This document shows positions 33,310 through 44,058 of a DNA stretch of 64,000 nucleotides, one piece after another. Position 1 is the stretch's first letter, and each line of letters opens with the position of its first letter. The notes below the pieces were generated by a model that was not told where the DNA came from, made no database searches, and saw nothing but the letters and a program-made list of their open reading frames with translations. Origin of the DNA: Sphaerotilus hippei (GTDB lineage Bacteria; Pseudomonadota; Gammaproteobacteria; Burkholderiales; Burkholderiaceae_C); assembly GCF_003201595.1 (NCBI RefSeq), contig NZ_QJJS01000002.1, forward strand, positions 212,416 through 276,415. The letters run 5' to 3'. Both the position numbers and the translations under genes were made by a program.

Positions 33310-33577
33310 GGGACGGATGGGAAAGCTGCGACAGGCCGCCATTGTGGCGGTGCCGGCGCCCGGGCGTGCGCCGCTGTTTCAGATGTAAGCCGCAGCGAGC
33401 CGCCCGCTATACTGGCGGACGCCCCTGCGGGGGCCTCACCTCGCCGGGTCCCGCGGCCTGGCCACGACCGGCCACCTGGCGGGGTCCGATGCCTGTGGCC
33501 GGGTGAACCGTTCGCCGACGTCCCTGCTGCAGTGCCCCCGATCGTCCTGGCCGACGGTCGGTCTTCCGCTTTTCCTC
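33310..33577 (+). promoter_or_regulatory. Promoter and long GC-rich leader of cysS
   Basis: A TATACT (33408-33413) is the best -10 candidate and gives a leader of about 155 bases before the cysS ATG. The leader starts with a hairpin (GCCCCTGCGGGGGC, 33421-33434). It continues with several self-complementary GC-rich blocks, such as GGCCTGGCC with later GGCCACC and CCTGTGGCC. I recognise no known RNA family in it. Confidence 0.35.
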
Positions 33578-34960
33578 ATGACTCTACGAATCCACAACAG
33601 CCTGACCCGAGCGCTGGAGCCGTTTCAATCGATCGAGCCTGGCCACGCCCGCATGTACGTCTGCGGCATGACGATCTATGACCTGTGTCACGTCGGCCAT
33701 GCACGCATGATGATGGCCTTCGACGTGGTCTACCGCTGGCTGCGGGCCAGCGGCTGGCAGGTGACCTACGTGCGCAACATCACCGACATCGACGACAAGA
33801 TCATCCGTCGTGCGCTCGAGCGTGGCATCACGATCCGCCAGCTGACCGACGAGATGACCGCGGCGATGCACCAGGACATCGGCGCGCTGGGCATCGAGCG
33901 GCCGACCCACGAGCCGCGGGCCACCGAGTACGTGCCGCAGATGCTGTCGATGATCTCGCGCCTGGAGTCCCGGGGCCTGGCCTATCGGGCTGCCGGTGGC
34001 GACGTGAACTACGCCGTGCGCCGTTTCCCCGGCTACGGCCGCCTGTCGGGCAAGTCGCTGGACCAGCTGCGTGCCGGCGAGCGCGTGGCCGTGGCCGATG
34101 GCAAGGACGACCCGCTCGACTTCGTGCTCTGGAAGGCGGCCAAGCCCGAGGAGCCGGTGGACGCGAAGTACGACTCCGAGTTCGGTGCCGGGCGGCCCGG
34201 CTGGCACATCGAGTGCTCGGCCATGAGCTGCGCGCTGCTGGGCGAGACCTTCGACATCCATGGCGGTGGTCTGGACCTGCAGTTCCCGCACCATGAGAAC
34301 GAGATCGCGCAGAGCGAGGGCGCCAATGGCCAGCCCTTCGCCCGTTACTGGATCCACAACGGCTTCCTGAACGTCGACAACGAGAAGATGTCCAAGTCCC
34401 TGGGCAACTTCTTCACCATCCGCGACGTGCTCAGGAGCTACGACGGCGAGACGGTGCGCTTCTTCATGCTGCGCGTGCACTACCGCAGCCCGTTCAACTT
34501 CAGCGATGCCGGGCTGGACGACGCGCGCAACGCGCTGCGCCGCCTCTACACCGCCCTGGCCAGCGTCACGCCCGACGAGGTCGAGCTCGACTGGGCCGAT
34601 CCGGTCGCCGCACGTTTCCGCCAGGCGATGGACGAGGATTTCAACACGCCGCTGGCCGTGGCCGTGCTCTTCGAGCTGGCCTCGGACGTCAACCGCACCG
34701 GCTCGACCCGCTCGGCCGGACTGCTGAGGCGCCTGGGCGAGGTGCTGGGCCTGCTGCAACAGCCGCCGCTGGAGCACCTGCAGGGCGGGCAGGGCGCCGC
34801 CGCGGTGGACGAGGCCTGGATCCTCGAGCGCATCGAGGCGCGTGCGCAGGCCAAGAAGGCGCGTGACTTCAAGCAGGCCGACGGCATCCGCGCGGAGCTG
34901 GCCGGGCAGGGCGTCGAGCTCAAGGACGGCCCGCAGGGCACCACCTGGGTTCGTGCCTGA
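33578..34960 (+). CDS. cysS: Cysteinyl-tRNA synthetase
   Basis: A 460-residue class I synthetase charging tRNA-Cys. The zinc ligand C29, HIGH-type HVGH (38-41), the segment [13 protein letters not shown] with the other zinc ligands, and KMSKSLGNF are all present. The ATG at 33578 matches the family start. The preceding region is a long leader. A DNA glycosylase gene starts ten bases after the stop. Confidence 0.97.
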   Translation: MTLRIHNSLTRALEPFQSIEPGHARMYVCGMTIYDLCHVGHARMMMAFDVVYRWLRASGWQVTYVRNITDIDDKIIRRALERGITIRQLTDEMTAAMHQDIGALGIERPTHEPRATEYVPQMLSMISRLESRGLAYRAAGGDVNYAVRRFPGYGRLSGKSLDQLRAGERVAVADGKDDPLDFVLWKAAKPEEPVDAKYDSEFGAGRPGWHIECSAMSCALLGETFDIHGGGLDLQFPHHENEIAQSEGANGQPFARYWIHNGFLNVDNEKMSKSLGNFFTIRDVLRSYDGETVRFFMLRVHYRSPFNFSDAGLDDARNALRRLYTALASVTPDEVELDWADPVAARFRQAMDEDFNTPLAVAVLFELASDVNRTGSTRSAGLLRRLGEVLGLLQQPPLEHLQGGQGAAAVDEAWILERIEARAQAKKARDFKQADGIRAELAGQGVELKDGPQGTTWVRA

Positions 34961-34970
34961 GTCCGCCGTG

Positions 34971-35630
34971 ATGATTCCCAGCCCTTCGACCTCGCTGGTC
35001 ATGCCCGACTACTGGGATGAGGCCTGCAAGCACCTGGTCCGCCGCGACCGGGTGATGAAGAAGCTCATCCCGCGTTTCGGCGAGGCGCGGCTGCAGACCC
35101 GCGGCGACGCCTTCACGACGCTGGCCCGCTCGATCATCGGCCAGCAGATCTCGGTCAAGTCGGCCCAGTCGGTCTGGGGCCGCTTCGTCGCGCTGCTGCA
35201 GCCCGGTGCCGATCCGGTGGTGACCCCGCCGGCCGTGCTGGCGCTGACCATCGACACCATGCGCACGGCCGGCCTGTCGCTGCGCAAGGTCGATTACCTG
35301 CGCGACCTGGCCCAGCATTTCGTCGACGGGGCGGTGCACGAGACCAGCTGGGCCGACATGGACGACGAGGCCATCATCGACGAGCTGGTGGCGATCCGTG
35401 GCATCGGCCGCTGGACGGCCGAGATGTTCCTGATCTTCCACCTGATGCGCCCGAACGTGCTGCCGCTCGACGATGTCGGCCTGATCAAGGGCATCAGCCT
35501 GAACTATTTCAGTGGCGAGCCGGTGTCGCGGGCCGAGGCCCGCGAGGTCGGCGACGCCTGGGCGCCGTACCGGACCGTGGCCACGTGGTACCTGTGGCGC
35601 AGTCTCGACCCGCTGCCGGCCGACCGCTAG
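34971..35630 (+). CDS. DNA-3-methyladenine glycosylase, AlkA-like
   Basis: A 219-residue helix-hairpin-helix DNA glycosylase removing alkylated bases. ARSIIGQQISVKSAQSV is the conserved N-terminal helix. The hairpin LVAIRGIGRWTAEMFLIF and the catalytic aspartate region LPLDDVGLIKG follow. It lacks the N-terminal domain of E. coli AlkA and resembles the compact bacterial/yeast Mag-type enzymes. ATG 34971 is used; ATG 35001 (MPDYWDEA) is an alternative. It is probably co-transcribed with cysS. Confidence 0.92.
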   Translation: MIPSPSTSLVMPDYWDEACKHLVRRDRVMKKLIPRFGEARLQTRGDAFTTLARSIIGQQISVKSAQSVWGRFVALLQPGADPVVTPPAVLALTIDTMRTAGLSLRKVDYLRDLAQHFVDGAVHETSWADMDDEAIIDELVAIRGIGRWTAEMFLIFHLMRPNVLPLDDVGLIKGISLNYFSGEPVSRAEAREVGDAWAPYRTVATWYLWRSLDPLPADR

Positions 35631-35676
35631 ACTAAACTGGTCGCCGTCACACGGCTCCAGTTGAGGAGTTTTACAG

Positions 35677-36648
35677 ATGAGCAAACGACATTTCCTCGAA
35701 TTCGAGCAGCCCATTGCCGAGCTCGAAACCAAGATCGAGGAACTGCGCTACGTGCAGAACGAGTCCTCGGTCGACATCTCCGAGGAGATCGACCGACTGT
35801 CCAAGAAGAGCCTGCAGCTCGCCAAGGACATCTATTCGACGCTGAGTCCCTGGCAGGTCACGCTGATCGCCCGCCATCCGCAGCGTCCCTACACGCTGGA
35901 CTACGTCAGCGAGATCTTCACCGACTACCAGGAGCTGCACGGCGACCGTGCGTTCGCCGACGACCAGTCGATCGTGGGCGGGCTGGCGCGCTTCAATGGC
36001 CGCGCCTGCATGGTGCTGGGCCACCAGAAGGGCCGTGACACCAAGGAGCGTGCGGCCCGCAACTTCGGCATGTCGCGCCCCGAGGGTTACCGCAAGGCGC
36101 TGCGCCTGATGAAGCTGGCCGAGAAGTTCGGCCTGCCGGTGTTCACCTTCGTCGACACGCCCGGTGCCTATCCGGGCATCGGCGCCGAGGAGCGTGGCCA
36201 GTCCGAGGCCATCGGCCGCAACATCTTCGAGATGGCGCAGCTCGAGGTGCCGATCGTCACGACCATCATCGGCGAAGGCGGCTCCGGCGGCGCGCTGGCC
36301 ATCAGCGTGGCCGACCAGGTGCTGATGCTGCAGTACTCGGTCTATTCGGTCATCTCGCCCGAAGGCTGTGCATCCATCCTGTGGAAGACGTCCGAGCGTG
36401 CCAGCGACGCCGCCGAGGCGCTGGGCATCACCGCCCACCGCCTGAAGGCGCTGGGCCTGATCGACAAGATCATCAGCGAGCCCGTCGGTGGCGCCCACCG
36501 CGACCGCAAGCAGATGGCGGTCTACCTCAAGCGTGCGCTCAACGACAGCCTGCGCCAGGTGGTCGACCTGTCGGTCAAGGACCTGCTGAACCAGCGCTAC
36601 GACCGCCTGCGCAGCTACGGTCGCTTCAGCGACACCAAGGGCGGCTGA
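35677..36648 (+). CDS. accA: Acetyl-CoA carboxylase carboxyltransferase subunit alpha
   Basis: A 323-residue subunit of the carboxyltransferase that makes malonyl-CoA. [19 protein letters not shown] begins the protein. [16 protein letters not shown] and [14 protein letters not shown], with its oxyanion-forming glycines, are diagnostic. The beta partner accD lies 15 kb away at 51744. The ATG follows TTGAGGAG. A hairpin separates it from tilS. Confidence 0.97.
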   Translation: MSKRHFLEFEQPIAELETKIEELRYVQNESSVDISEEIDRLSKKSLQLAKDIYSTLSPWQVTLIARHPQRPYTLDYVSEIFTDYQELHGDRAFADDQSIVGGLARFNGRACMVLGHQKGRDTKERAARNFGMSRPEGYRKALRLMKLAEKFGLPVFTFVDTPGAYPGIGAEERGQSEAIGRNIFEMAQLEVPIVTTIIGEGGSGGALAISVADQVLMLQYSVYSVISPEGCASILWKTSERASDAAEALGITAHRLKALGLIDKIISEPVGGAHRDRKQMAVYLKRALNDSLRQVVDLSVKDLLNQRYDRLRSYGRFSDTKGG

Positions 36649-36668
36649 TCTCCGCCTTGCCCCCGGTG

Positions 36669-36694
36669 CGACGCCTGCCCCGTGGCAGGCGTCG
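36669..36694 (+). terminator. Hairpin between accA and tilS
   Basis: A perfect 11-bp stem (CGACGCCTGCC/GGCAGGCGTCG) with a 4-base loop, followed by a modestly T-rich GTCGTTCTT. Confidence 0.55.
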
Positions 36695-36703
36695 TCGTTC
36701 TTG

Positions 36704-38116
36704 ATGCCGATGACCGATCCCGACGACGCCTGGTCCGTGCTGCCGCATGCGCTGGACCTTGCCCTGGGCGAGGGCGAGGGCGATGCGTGCGGCCGGCTGG
36801 CGGTGGCCTGCAGCGGGGGGCGCGACTCCATGGCGCTGCTGCACGCAGCCACGTGCTGGGCGCGGCCACGCGGCATCGAGGTCCATGCCCTGCATGTGCA
36901 CCACGGTCTGAGTCCGCATGCCGACGAATGGGCCGAGGTGGTGGCCGCCTGCTGCGCCGACCTGCGTGCCGCGGGTGCCGTGGTGGTCCACCACGTGCGG
37001 CGCCTGGCCCTGCGGCCGGCCCGTGGCGAGAGCGTCGAGGCGATGGCCCGCAGCGCCCGTTACCAGGCGCTGACGCGGATGGCGCTCGAGAGTGCCTGCT
37101 CGACCGTGCTGCTGGCCCACCACCGGGACGATCAGGCCGAGACCTTCCTGCTCCAGGCGCTGCGGGGCGCGGGCGTGGCCGGGCTGGCGGCGATGCCCGC
37201 TTCGGCGCATCGGGGTGGCCTGCGCTGGCTGCGGCCCTGGCTGGCCCGGCCGCGGGCGGCGATCGAGGCCTACGTGGGCCGGCATCACCTGTGCCCCGTC
37301 GACGATGACAGCAACACCGACCTTCGCCTGGCTCGCAACCGCCTGCGCCTGCAGGTGATGCCGGTGCTGCGCGAGGCCTTCGCGCAGGCGCCGGCCGTGC
37401 TTGGCGAGACGGTCTCGCGCCTCCAGGATGCCCGGGTCTGCCTCGAGGCGCTGGCCGGCATCGACCTGGATCGGGTCCGGGTCGACGCGGGCCTGGCCAC
37501 ACCGGCGCTGCTGGTGCTCGGCCCGTCCCGGGCGCGCAACGCCTTGCTGCACTGGCTGCGCGACGAGCTGGGGGTGGCGGTGTCGACCCGGCTGCTGCAG
37601 CGTCTGGCCGAGGAGCTGGCCCATGCGCCCGAGGGGCGTTGGTCCGTGGGGGAGGCCGGCTGGCTGCACCACCACCGCGGGGTGCTGGCATGGCGACCCG
37701 GCCCGGTCGATCCGGTCCCGGCCGGCACGGGGGGGGCGGAGGATCGGCCGGAGGCGCTGGCGCTGCAGATCACCGGCTTGGGTGAACATGCCGTGCCGGC
37801 ATGGGCGGGCGTGCTGTCGGTGTGTCCGGTGGCCGAGGGTGAGCCGGGCCTGGTGCTGTGCCCTGGCGAGGTGCTGACGCTCAAGCCCCGGGCTGGCGGG
37901 GAGCAGTTCCAGCGGGCGCCGCAGACACCGCCGCGCGCGCTGAAGAAGCAGTTCCAGTTCCTGGCCGTGCCCGTCTGGGCGCGCGGCGGGCCGCTGGTCT
38001 GGCGGGGTGCACAGCTGCTGTGGGTGCCCGGCCTGGGCCTGGATGCACGCTGCCACGCACCACCCGGCGCCGCTTCTGTGGTGACGCTGGCTTGGCACTC
38101 CGTCACGAACGGGTAA
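36704..38116 (+). CDS. tilS: tRNA(Ile)-lysidine synthase
   Basis: A 470-residue enzyme that converts C34 of the CAU-anticodon isoleucine tRNA to lysidine. The PP-loop SGGRDS is at about 37-42. HHGLSPHADEWA and AHHRDDQAETFLLQALRGAG are TilS signatures. The C-terminal TilS domain has KPRAGGEQFQRAPQTPPRALK. The usable ATGs are 36704 and 36710. The lysC promoter overlaps its last codons. Confidence 0.95.
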   Translation: MPMTDPDDAWSVLPHALDLALGEGEGDACGRLAVACSGGRDSMALLHAATCWARPRGIEVHALHVHHGLSPHADEWAEVVAACCADLRAAGAVVVHHVRRLALRPARGESVEAMARSARYQALTRMALESACSTVLLAHHRDDQAETFLLQALRGAGVAGLAAMPASAHRGGLRWLRPWLARPRAAIEAYVGRHHLCPVDDDSNTDLRLARNRLRLQVMPVLREAFAQAPAVLGETVSRLQDARVCLEALAGIDLDRVRVDAGLATPALLVLGPSRARNALLHWLRDELGVAVSTRLLQRLAEELAHAPEGRWSVGEAGWLHHHRGVLAWRPGPVDPVPAGTGGAEDRPEALALQITGLGEHAVPAWAGVLSVCPVAEGEPGLVLCPGEVLTLKPRAGGEQFQRAPQTPPRALKKQFQFLAVPVWARGGPLVWRGAQLLWVPGLGLDARCHAPPGAASVVTLAWHSVTNG

Positions 38117-38119
38117 AAT
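38092..38119 (+). promoter_or_regulatory. Promoter of lysC
   Basis: TTGGCA (-35, 38092-38097) and TAAAAT (-10, 38114-38119) are 16 bases apart, overlapping the tilS stop. They leave a leader of about 75 bases before the lysC ATG. Confidence 0.65.
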
Positions 38120-38198
38120 ACCGGGTTTTTCCGCTGCGGTTCCTGTGCCGCGGGTCCGGCGCAACGCGCCAGCATTTCAATCTGCCAATGTCTCACCC

Positions 38199-39458
38199 AT
38201 GGCTCTGATCGTTCACAAATACGGCGGCACATCGATGGGCTCGACCGAGCGCATCCGCAACGTGGCCAAGCGCGTGGCCAAGTGGGCCCGCGCCGGACAC
38301 CAGATGGTGGTGGTTCCTTCGGCCATGAGCGGCGAGACCAACCGCCTGCTCGGCCTGGCCAAGGACGTGTCGCCGGCGGTGCACTCGCCGGCGGTCGCCC
38401 GCGAGCTCGACATGATCGCCTGCACGGGCGAGCAGGTCTCCGTGGGCCTGCTGGCGCTGGCCATCCAGGCCGAAGGCCTGGAGGCCGTCAGCTACTCCGG
38501 CTGGCAGGTGCCCATCAAGACCGACTCGTCCTACACCAAGGCGCGCATCGAGAGCATCGACGATGCCCGCGTGCGGGCCGATCTGGCCGCTGGCAAGGTG
38601 GTGGTGATCACCGGCTTCCAGGGGGTGGACGAGGGCAACAACATCACCACGCTCGGCCGGGGCGGCTCGGACACCTCCGCCGTGGCGGTGGCCGCGGCGA
38701 TGAAGGCCGACGAGTGCCTGATCTACACCGACGTCGACGGGGTCTACACCACCGACCCGCGCGTGGTGCCCGAGGCCCGGCGTCTGCACACCATCTCCTT
38801 CGAGGAGATGCTGGAGATGGCCAGCCTGGGCTCCAAGGTGCTGCAGATCCGTTCGGTGGAATTCGCCGGCAAGTACCGGGTGCCGATGCGCGTGCTCTCG
38901 AGCTTCACCTCGTGGGACATCCCCATCGAGGAAGAGGCCAAGTCGGGCACGCTGATCACTTTCGAGGAAGACGAGAAGATGGAACAAGCCGTTGTGTCGG
39001 GCATCGCGTTCAATCGCGACGAGGCCAAGATCACTGTCCTGGGCGTGCCGGACAAGCCGGGCATCGCCTATGGCATCCTGGGCAAGGTCGCCGAGGCGAA
39101 CATCGATGTGGACGTGATCATCCAGAACGTGTCCAACGAGGGCAAGACGGACTTCTCGTTCACCGTGCACCGCAACGACTACCAGCGCACGGTCGACCTG
39201 CTGAAGTCCGATGTGGTGCCGGCGCTGGGCGCTGCCGCCGTGATCGGCGACACCCGCATCTGCAAGGTGTCGATCGTGGGCATCGGCATGCGCTCGCACG
39301 CCGGCGTGGCCAGCACGATGTTCCGCTGCCTGAGCGAAGAGGGCATCAACATCCAGATGATCACCACCAGCGAGATCAAGACCTCGGTCGTGATCGACGA
39401 GAAGTACATGGAGCTGGCCGTGCGTGCGCTGCACCGCGCGTTCGAGCTCGATCAATGA
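38199..39458 (+). CDS. lysC: Aspartate kinase
   Basis: A 419-residue kinase making aspartyl phosphate for lysine, threonine and methionine. KYGGTSMGSTERIRNVA is the nucleotide-binding start, and GRGGSDTSAVAVAAAMKADEC is the substrate site. Two ACT domains in the C-terminal third (around VLGVPDKPGIA and VSIVGIGMRSHAG) predict feedback control. The length suits the alpha subunit of the class with an overlapping beta subunit; I did not verify an internal start. asd, the next enzyme, is at 44059. Confidence 0.96.
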   Translation: MALIVHKYGGTSMGSTERIRNVAKRVAKWARAGHQMVVVPSAMSGETNRLLGLAKDVSPAVHSPAVARELDMIACTGEQVSVGLLALAIQAEGLEAVSYSGWQVPIKTDSSYTKARIESIDDARVRADLAAGKVVVITGFQGVDEGNNITTLGRGGSDTSAVAVAAAMKADECLIYTDVDGVYTTDPRVVPEARRLHTISFEEMLEMASLGSKVLQIRSVEFAGKYRVPMRVLSSFTSWDIPIEEEAKSGTLITFEEDEKMEQAVVSGIAFNRDEAKITVLGVPDKPGIAYGILGKVAEANIDVDVIIQNVSNEGKTDFSFTVHRNDYQRTVDLLKSDVVPALGAAAVIGDTRICKVSIVGIGMRSHAGVASTMFRCLSEEGINIQMITTSEIKTSVVIDEKYMELAVRALHRAFELDQ

Positions 39459-39459
39459 G

Positions 39460-39489
39460 TTGACACCGCCTTGAAAAAGCGAATATAAT
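39460..39489 (+). promoter_or_regulatory. Promoter of tRNA-Ser
   Basis: A consensus TTGACA (39460-39465) and TATAAT (39484-39489) with an 18-base spacer, starting two bases after the lysC stop. Transcription would begin within a few bases of the tRNA. Confidence 0.88.
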
Positions 39490-39500
39490 TTCGCTTCTCC

Positions 39501-39593
39501 GGAGACGTGACCGAGTGGCCGAAGGTGCTCCCCTGCTAAGGGAGTATGTGGTGATGAGCCGCATCAAGGGTTCGAATCCCTTCGTCTCCTCCA
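39501..39593 (+). tRNA. tRNA-Ser(GCT)
   Basis: A 93-base class II tRNA with acceptor GGAGACG/CGTCTCC, anticodon loop CTGCTAA (GCT), a long variable arm and encoded CCA at 39591-39593. The discriminator base is T (39590), where G is usual for serine tRNAs. Confidence 0.95.
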
Positions 39594-39598
39594 GACTG

Positions 39599-39632
39599 AA
39601 GCCCCTGAAGCTGAAAAGCTTCAGGGGCTTTT
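39599..39632 (+). terminator. Terminator of tRNA-Ser
   Basis: A perfect 14-bp stem (AAGCCCCTGAAGCT and its complement) with a GAAA tetraloop is followed by T residues. Confidence 0.92.
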
Positions 39633-39751
39633 CTGGTTTCTGGGGTTCTTCTGGCGTAGCCTTCTTCCGTGGCGAAGGCTGGCTGCACAAACGCCGATTC
39701 CTGGCGGCGTGACTTGCCCTGAAGATGGCGGCCTGCCGGCTGCCACCCACC

Positions 39752-40714
39752 ATGCGCTTTGATCTGGTCACACTCAATCTGGTGCTCGCGATCGCTGAAT
39801 CGCGCAGCATCACCGCGGGCGCGGAGCGTGAGCACCTCGCGCTCGCGGCGGCCAGCAAGCGCCTGAGCGACCTGGAGTCGCGCCTGGGCGTGCAGCTGTT
39901 CGAGCGCCGCGCCCGGGGAGTCGAGACCACCGAGGCGGGGCGGGCGATGGTGCGCCACATCCGTTCGCTGCATGCCTGCCTGAACGGCCTCGAGAACGAG
40001 GTGGCCGAATACAGCCGGGGCGTGCGTGGTCATCTGCGCGTGGTGGCCAACTCGTCGGCCATCTCCGAATGCCTGCCGCCCGACCTGGCGGCCTTCTCGG
40101 GCGCTCACCGCGAGATCCGCATCAGCCTCGAGGACCAGACCAGCGCCGAGGTGCAGCGCTCCGTGGCCGAGGGTCTGGCCGACGTCGGCATCTTCGTGCC
40201 GCCGCAGATCGAGCCGCGCCTGACCACCTGGCCTTACCGCGAGGGCACGCTGGCGGTGATCACCCCGCGTGACCATGCGCTGTCGGTGCTCGATGCCGTG
40301 CGCTTCGAGGCGCTGCTCGACTTCGACTTCGTCGGCCTGCACAGTGGCGCGGCGGTCCAGCAGCAGATCCTGGCCCAGGCCACCGAGCAGGGCCGGGCCT
40401 TGCGCACCCGTGTCCAGGTGCGGGGCTTCGATGCCATCGCCCAGCTGGTCGAGGCCGGCCTGGGCATCGCGATCATGCCCTCGGCGGTGGCCGAGCGGCT
40501 TTCGCGGGTGTTCGCGCTGCATCGCCTGAGGCTCGACGAACCCTGGGCCCGGCGTCGCTACCTGCTGGCCGTGCGCGGGCAGGACGTGCTGCCCGGGGTC
40601 GTGCGCCGTTTTGTCGAATTCCTGTGTTCCGCCGAGGCGAACGTGCCCGGCGAATTTTCCGTTCAGCCGCCCGTCGCGGGCGGCACCGATCGACCTCGAG
40701 AGGCTCAGCCATGA
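39752..40714 (+). CDS. LysR-family transcription regulator
   Basis: About 320 residues. The N-terminal winged helix ([22 protein letters not shown], then [22 protein letters not shown]) precedes a periplasmic-binding-like effector domain from about residue 90. It overlaps leuC as ATGA, so it is transcribed into the leucine genes instead of diverging from them. I infer that it controls leuCDB or a neighbouring pathway; the effector is not evident. I use ATG 39752. An upstream start at 39725 adds nine residues before the fold. Confidence 0.9.
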   Translation: MRFDLVTLNLVLAIAESRSITAGAEREHLALAAASKRLSDLESRLGVQLFERRARGVETTEAGRAMVRHIRSLHACLNGLENEVAEYSRGVRGHLRVVANSSAISECLPPDLAAFSGAHREIRISLEDQTSAEVQRSVAEGLADVGIFVPPQIEPRLTTWPYREGTLAVITPRDHALSVLDAVRFEALLDFDFVGLHSGAAVQQQILAQATEQGRALRTRVQVRGFDAIAQLVEAGLGIAIMPSAVAERLSRVFALHRLRLDEPWARRRYLLAVRGQDVLPGVVRRFVEFLCSAEANVPGEFSVQPPVAGGTDRPREAQP

Positions 40715-42135
40715 CCGCACGTACCCTGTACGACAAGCTCTGGGACGAACACGTCGTCCACACCGAAGAAGACGGCACCTCGGTGCTCTACATCGACCGC
40801 CACCTGGTGCACGAGGTGACCAGCCCGCAGGCCTTCGAGGGCCTGCGCCAGGCCGGCCGCAAGGTCTGGCGCGTCAGCTCCATCGTGGCCACGGCCGACC
40901 ACAACACGCCCACCACCGGCTGGGAGCTGGGCTACGACGGCATCACCGACCCGATCAGCAAGGAGCAGATCACCACGCTGGACAGCAACATCTTGGAGTT
41001 CGGCTCGGCAGCGTTCTTCCCGTTCATGTCCAAGCGCCAGGGCATCGTGCACGTGATCGGCCCGGAAAACGGCGCCACGCTGCCCGGCATGACCGTGGTC
41101 TGCGGCGACTCGCACACCTCCACGCACGGCGCCTTCGGTGCGCTGGCGCACGGCATCGGCACCAGCGAGGTCGAGCACGTGATGGCCACGCAGACGCTGC
41201 TGGCCAAGAAGGCCAGGAACATGCTGATCCGCGTCGAGGGCGCGCTGGCCCCGGGTGTCACCGCCAAGGACGTGGTGCTGGCCATCATCGGCAAGATCGG
41301 CACGGCCGGCGGCACGGGCTACACCATCGAGTTCGGCGGCTCGGCCATCCGCAGCCTGAGCATGGAAGGCCGCATGACGGTCTGCAACATGGCCATTGAA
41401 GGTGGCGCGCGCGCCGGCCTGGTGGCCGTGGACGAAAAGACCATCGCCTACGTCAAGGGCCGCCCGCTGTCGCCCACCGGCGTCGAGTGGGACCAGGCCG
41501 TGGCCTACTGGCAGACGCTGCACAGCGATGCCGGTGCGCACTTCGACACCGTGGTCGAGCTGGATGCCACGCAGATCGTGCCGCAGGTGACCTGGGGCAC
41601 CTCGCCCGAGATGGTGCTGGGCGTGGACGCCCGCGTGCCGGACCCCGAGAAGGAAAAAGACCCCAACAAGCGCGGCGCCATCGAGCGCGCGCTGACCTAC
41701 ATGGACCTGCAGCCGGGCAAGGCGCTCAACGACATCTTCGTCGACAAGGTGTTCATCGGCTCCTGCACCAACAGCCGCATCGAGGACATGCGCGAAGCCG
41801 CGGCCGTGGTGAAGCAGCTGGGCCAGAAGGTGGCCAAGAACATCAAGCTGGCGCTGGTGGTGCCGGGTTCGGGTCTGGTCAAGGCGCAGGCCGAGGCCGA
41901 GGGTCTGCACGAGATCTTCAAGGCCGCGGGCTTCGAGTGGCGTGAGCCGGGCTGCTCGATGTGCCTGGCCATGAACGCCGACCGGCTGGAGCCGGGCGAG
42001 CGCTGCGCCTCCACCAGCAACCGCAACTTCGAAGGCCGCCAGGGCAACGGCGGCCGCACCCACCTGGTGTCGCCGGCCATGGCCGCTGCCGCCGCCGTGC
42101 ACGGCCACTTCGTGGACGTCCGTACCCTCGCCTGA
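40711..42135 (+). CDS. leuC: 3-isopropylmalate dehydratase large subunit
   Basis: A 474-residue aconitase-family subunit isomerising isopropylmalate in leucine synthesis. [35 protein letters not shown] and [11 protein letters not shown] supply substrate contacts and the three cysteines of the [4Fe-4S] cluster. The start overlaps the LysR gene as ATGA, and leuD follows 21 bases after the stop. Confidence 0.97.
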   Translation: MTARTLYDKLWDEHVVHTEEDGTSVLYIDRHLVHEVTSPQAFEGLRQAGRKVWRVSSIVATADHNTPTTGWELGYDGITDPISKEQITTLDSNILEFGSAAFFPFMSKRQGIVHVIGPENGATLPGMTVVCGDSHTSTHGAFGALAHGIGTSEVEHVMATQTLLAKKARNMLIRVEGALAPGVTAKDVVLAIIGKIGTAGGTGYTIEFGGSAIRSLSMEGRMTVCNMAIEGGARAGLVAVDEKTIAYVKGRPLSPTGVEWDQAVAYWQTLHSDAGAHFDTVVELDATQIVPQVTWGTSPEMVLGVDARVPDPEKEKDPNKRGAIERALTYMDLQPGKALNDIFVDKVFIGSCTNSRIEDMREAAAVVKQLGQKVAKNIKLALVVPGSGLVKAQAEAEGLHEIFKAAGFEWREPGCSMCLAMNADRLEPGERCASTSNRNFEGRQGNGGRTHLVSPAMAAAAAVHGHFVDVRTLA

Positions 42136-42156
42136 AGCCCAGAACACCCGACGACC

Positions 42157-42807
42157 ATGCAAACCTTCACCTTGCACCAAGGCCTGGTGGCCCCGATGGA
42201 CCGCGAGAACGTCGACACCGACGCGATCATCCCCAAGCAGTTCCTGAAGTCGATCCGCAAGACCGGCTTCGGGCCCAACCTGTTCGATGAATGGCGCTAC
42301 CTCGACAAGGGCGAGCCCGGCCAGGACCCGGCCAGCCGCCAGCCCAACCCCGACTTCGTGCTCAACCAGCCGCGTTACGCGGGCGCCTCGGTGCTGCTGG
42401 CGCGCAAGAACTTCGGCTGCGGCTCCAGCCGCGAGCACGCACCGTGGGCGATCGACCAGTACGGCTTCCGCGCCATCATCGCGCCCAGCTACGCCGACAT
42501 CTTCTTCAACAACTGCTTCAAGAACGGCCTCTTGCCCATCGTGCTGCCCGAGGCCGTGGTCGACCAGTTGTTCAACGAGGTGCTGGCCTTCCCGGGTTAC
42601 CAGCTGACCATCGACCTGGCTCGCCAGGTGATCGTCAAGCCGCAGGGCGAAGAGATCCCGTTCGACGTGCAGGCCTTCCGCAAGTACTGCCTGCTCAACG
42701 GCCTGGACGACATCGGCCTGACGCTGCGCCACAAGGACAAGATCGCCGCTTACGAGGCCGAGCGCCTGGCCACCAAGCCGTGGCTCGCCCACACGATGGT
42801 GTCCTGA
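42157..42807 (+). CDS. leuD: 3-isopropylmalate dehydratase small subunit
   Basis: A 216-residue swivel-domain partner of Leu[15 protein letters not shown] and [15 protein letters not shown] are diagnostic. The length is normal. It lies between leuC and leuB. A short GC-rich inverted repeat lies in the 68-base gap before leuB. Confidence 0.97.
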   Translation: MQTFTLHQGLVAPMDRENVDTDAIIPKQFLKSIRKTGFGPNLFDEWRYLDKGEPGQDPASRQPNPDFVLNQPRYAGASVLLARKNFGCGSSREHAPWAIDQYGFRAIIAPSYADIFFNNCFKNGLLPIVLPEAVVDQLFNEVLAFPGYQLTIDLARQVIVKPQGEEIPFDVQAFRKYCLLNGLDDIGLTLRHKDKIAAYEAERLATKPWLAHTMVS

Positions 42808-42875
42808 GCACCTGCTGATCCTCAGTGCCCGGGCCCGGCCCGGGCTTCCCGTTTCCGAACTTTGAAGAACGCATC

Positions 42876-43967
42876 ATGAAAATCGCAGTCCTCCCCGGCG
42901 ACGGCATCGGCACCGAGATCGTGGCCGAGGCCGTGCGCGTGCTGAACGTGCTCGACCTGAGCTTCGAGATGGAAGAGGCCAAGGTGGGCGGCGCCGCCTA
43001 CGAGGCCCACGGCCACCCGCTGCCCGAAGCCACGCTGAAGCTGGCCCAGGCCTCGGACGCGATCTTGTTTGGCGCCGTCGGCGACTGGAAGTACGACAAG
43101 CTCGACCGCCCGCTTCGCCCCGAACAAGCCATCCTGGGCCTGCGCAAGCACCTGGGCCTGTTCGCCAACTTCCGCCCGGCCATCTGCTACGAGCAGCTGG
43201 TGGGTGCATCGAGCCTGAAGCCCGAGCTGATCGCGGGCCTGGACATCCTGATCATCCGTGAGCTGACCGGCGACATCTACTTCGGCCAGCCGCGCGGCCG
43301 CCGCATCGCCACCGACGGGCATTTCCCGGGTGCCGAAGAAGCCTTCGACACCATGCGCTACTCGCGCCCGGAGATCGAGCGCATCGCCCACGTGGCCTTC
43401 CAGGCCGCCCGCAAGCGCAGCAGGAAGGTCACCTCGGTCGACAAGGCCAATGTGCTGGAGACCTTCCAGTTCTGGAAGGACGTGGTCACCGAGGTGCACA
43501 AGGAGTATCCGGACATCGAGCTCGAGCACATGTACGTGGACAACGCGGCCATGCAGCTGGTGAAGGCGCCGAAGAAGTTCGACGTGCTGTTCACCGGCAA
43601 CATGTTCGGCGACATCCTGAGCGACGAGGCCTCGATGCTGACGGGCTCGATCGGCATGCTGCCCTCGGCCTCGCTGAACGCCAAGGGCCAGGGCCTGTAC
43701 GAGCCCAGCCACGGCAGCGCCCCGGACATCGCCGGCAAGGGGGTGGCCAATCCATTGGCTACAATTCTGTCCGCCGCCATGATGCTCCGCTTCTCACTCC
43801 AACAGCCCGAGGCTGCCGACCGCATCGAGTCGGCCGTCAAGTCGGTGCTGGCGGCCGGCTACCGCACGCCGGACATCTGGAGCGAAGGCACCCACAAGGT
43901 GGGCACGCGCGAGATGGGTGATGCCGTGGTTGCGGCCATCACCGGCAAAACGATTACCAAGAGCTGA
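42876..43967 (+). CDS. leuB: 3-isopropylmalate dehydrogenase
   Basis: A 363-residue NAD-dependent decarboxylating dehydrogenase of leucine synthesis. [15 protein letters not shown] starts the fold. The substrate arginines lie in [12 protein letters not shown]. The NAD site is [14 protein letters not shown]. The ATG at 42876 is the family start. asd follows after 91 bases. Confidence 0.97.
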   Translation: MKIAVLPGDGIGTEIVAEAVRVLNVLDLSFEMEEAKVGGAAYEAHGHPLPEATLKLAQASDAILFGAVGDWKYDKLDRPLRPEQAILGLRKHLGLFANFRPAICYEQLVGASSLKPELIAGLDILIIRELTGDIYFGQPRGRRIATDGHFPGAEEAFDTMRYSRPEIERIAHVAFQAARKRSRKVTSVDKANVLETFQFWKDVVTEVHKEYPDIELEHMYVDNAAMQLVKAPKKFDVLFTGNMFGDILSDEASMLTGSIGMLPSASLNAKGQGLYEPSHGSAPDIAGKGVANPLATILSAAMMLRFSLQQPEAADRIESAVKSVLAAGYRTPDIWSEGTHKVGTREMGDAVVAAITGKTITKS

Positions 43968-44058
43968 AGCTCGGTCTCGTTTCGCCCCCACTCTGGACCC
44001 CGGCGACACGAGCCGGGGAGCAGGGGTCCGGGACAACGCTACACAAGGAAATCTGGAA

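Noticed and set aside
33414-33577. The cysS leader as a 4.5S/SRP or other housekeeping RNA
   Set aside because: The conserved SRP loop sequences are absent, and no other housekeeping RNA signature was seen.
43760-43765. TACAAT inside leuB as an internal promoter for asd
   Set aside because: It lies in a conserved coding motif of leuB, has no fitting -35, and is nearly 300 bases before asd.
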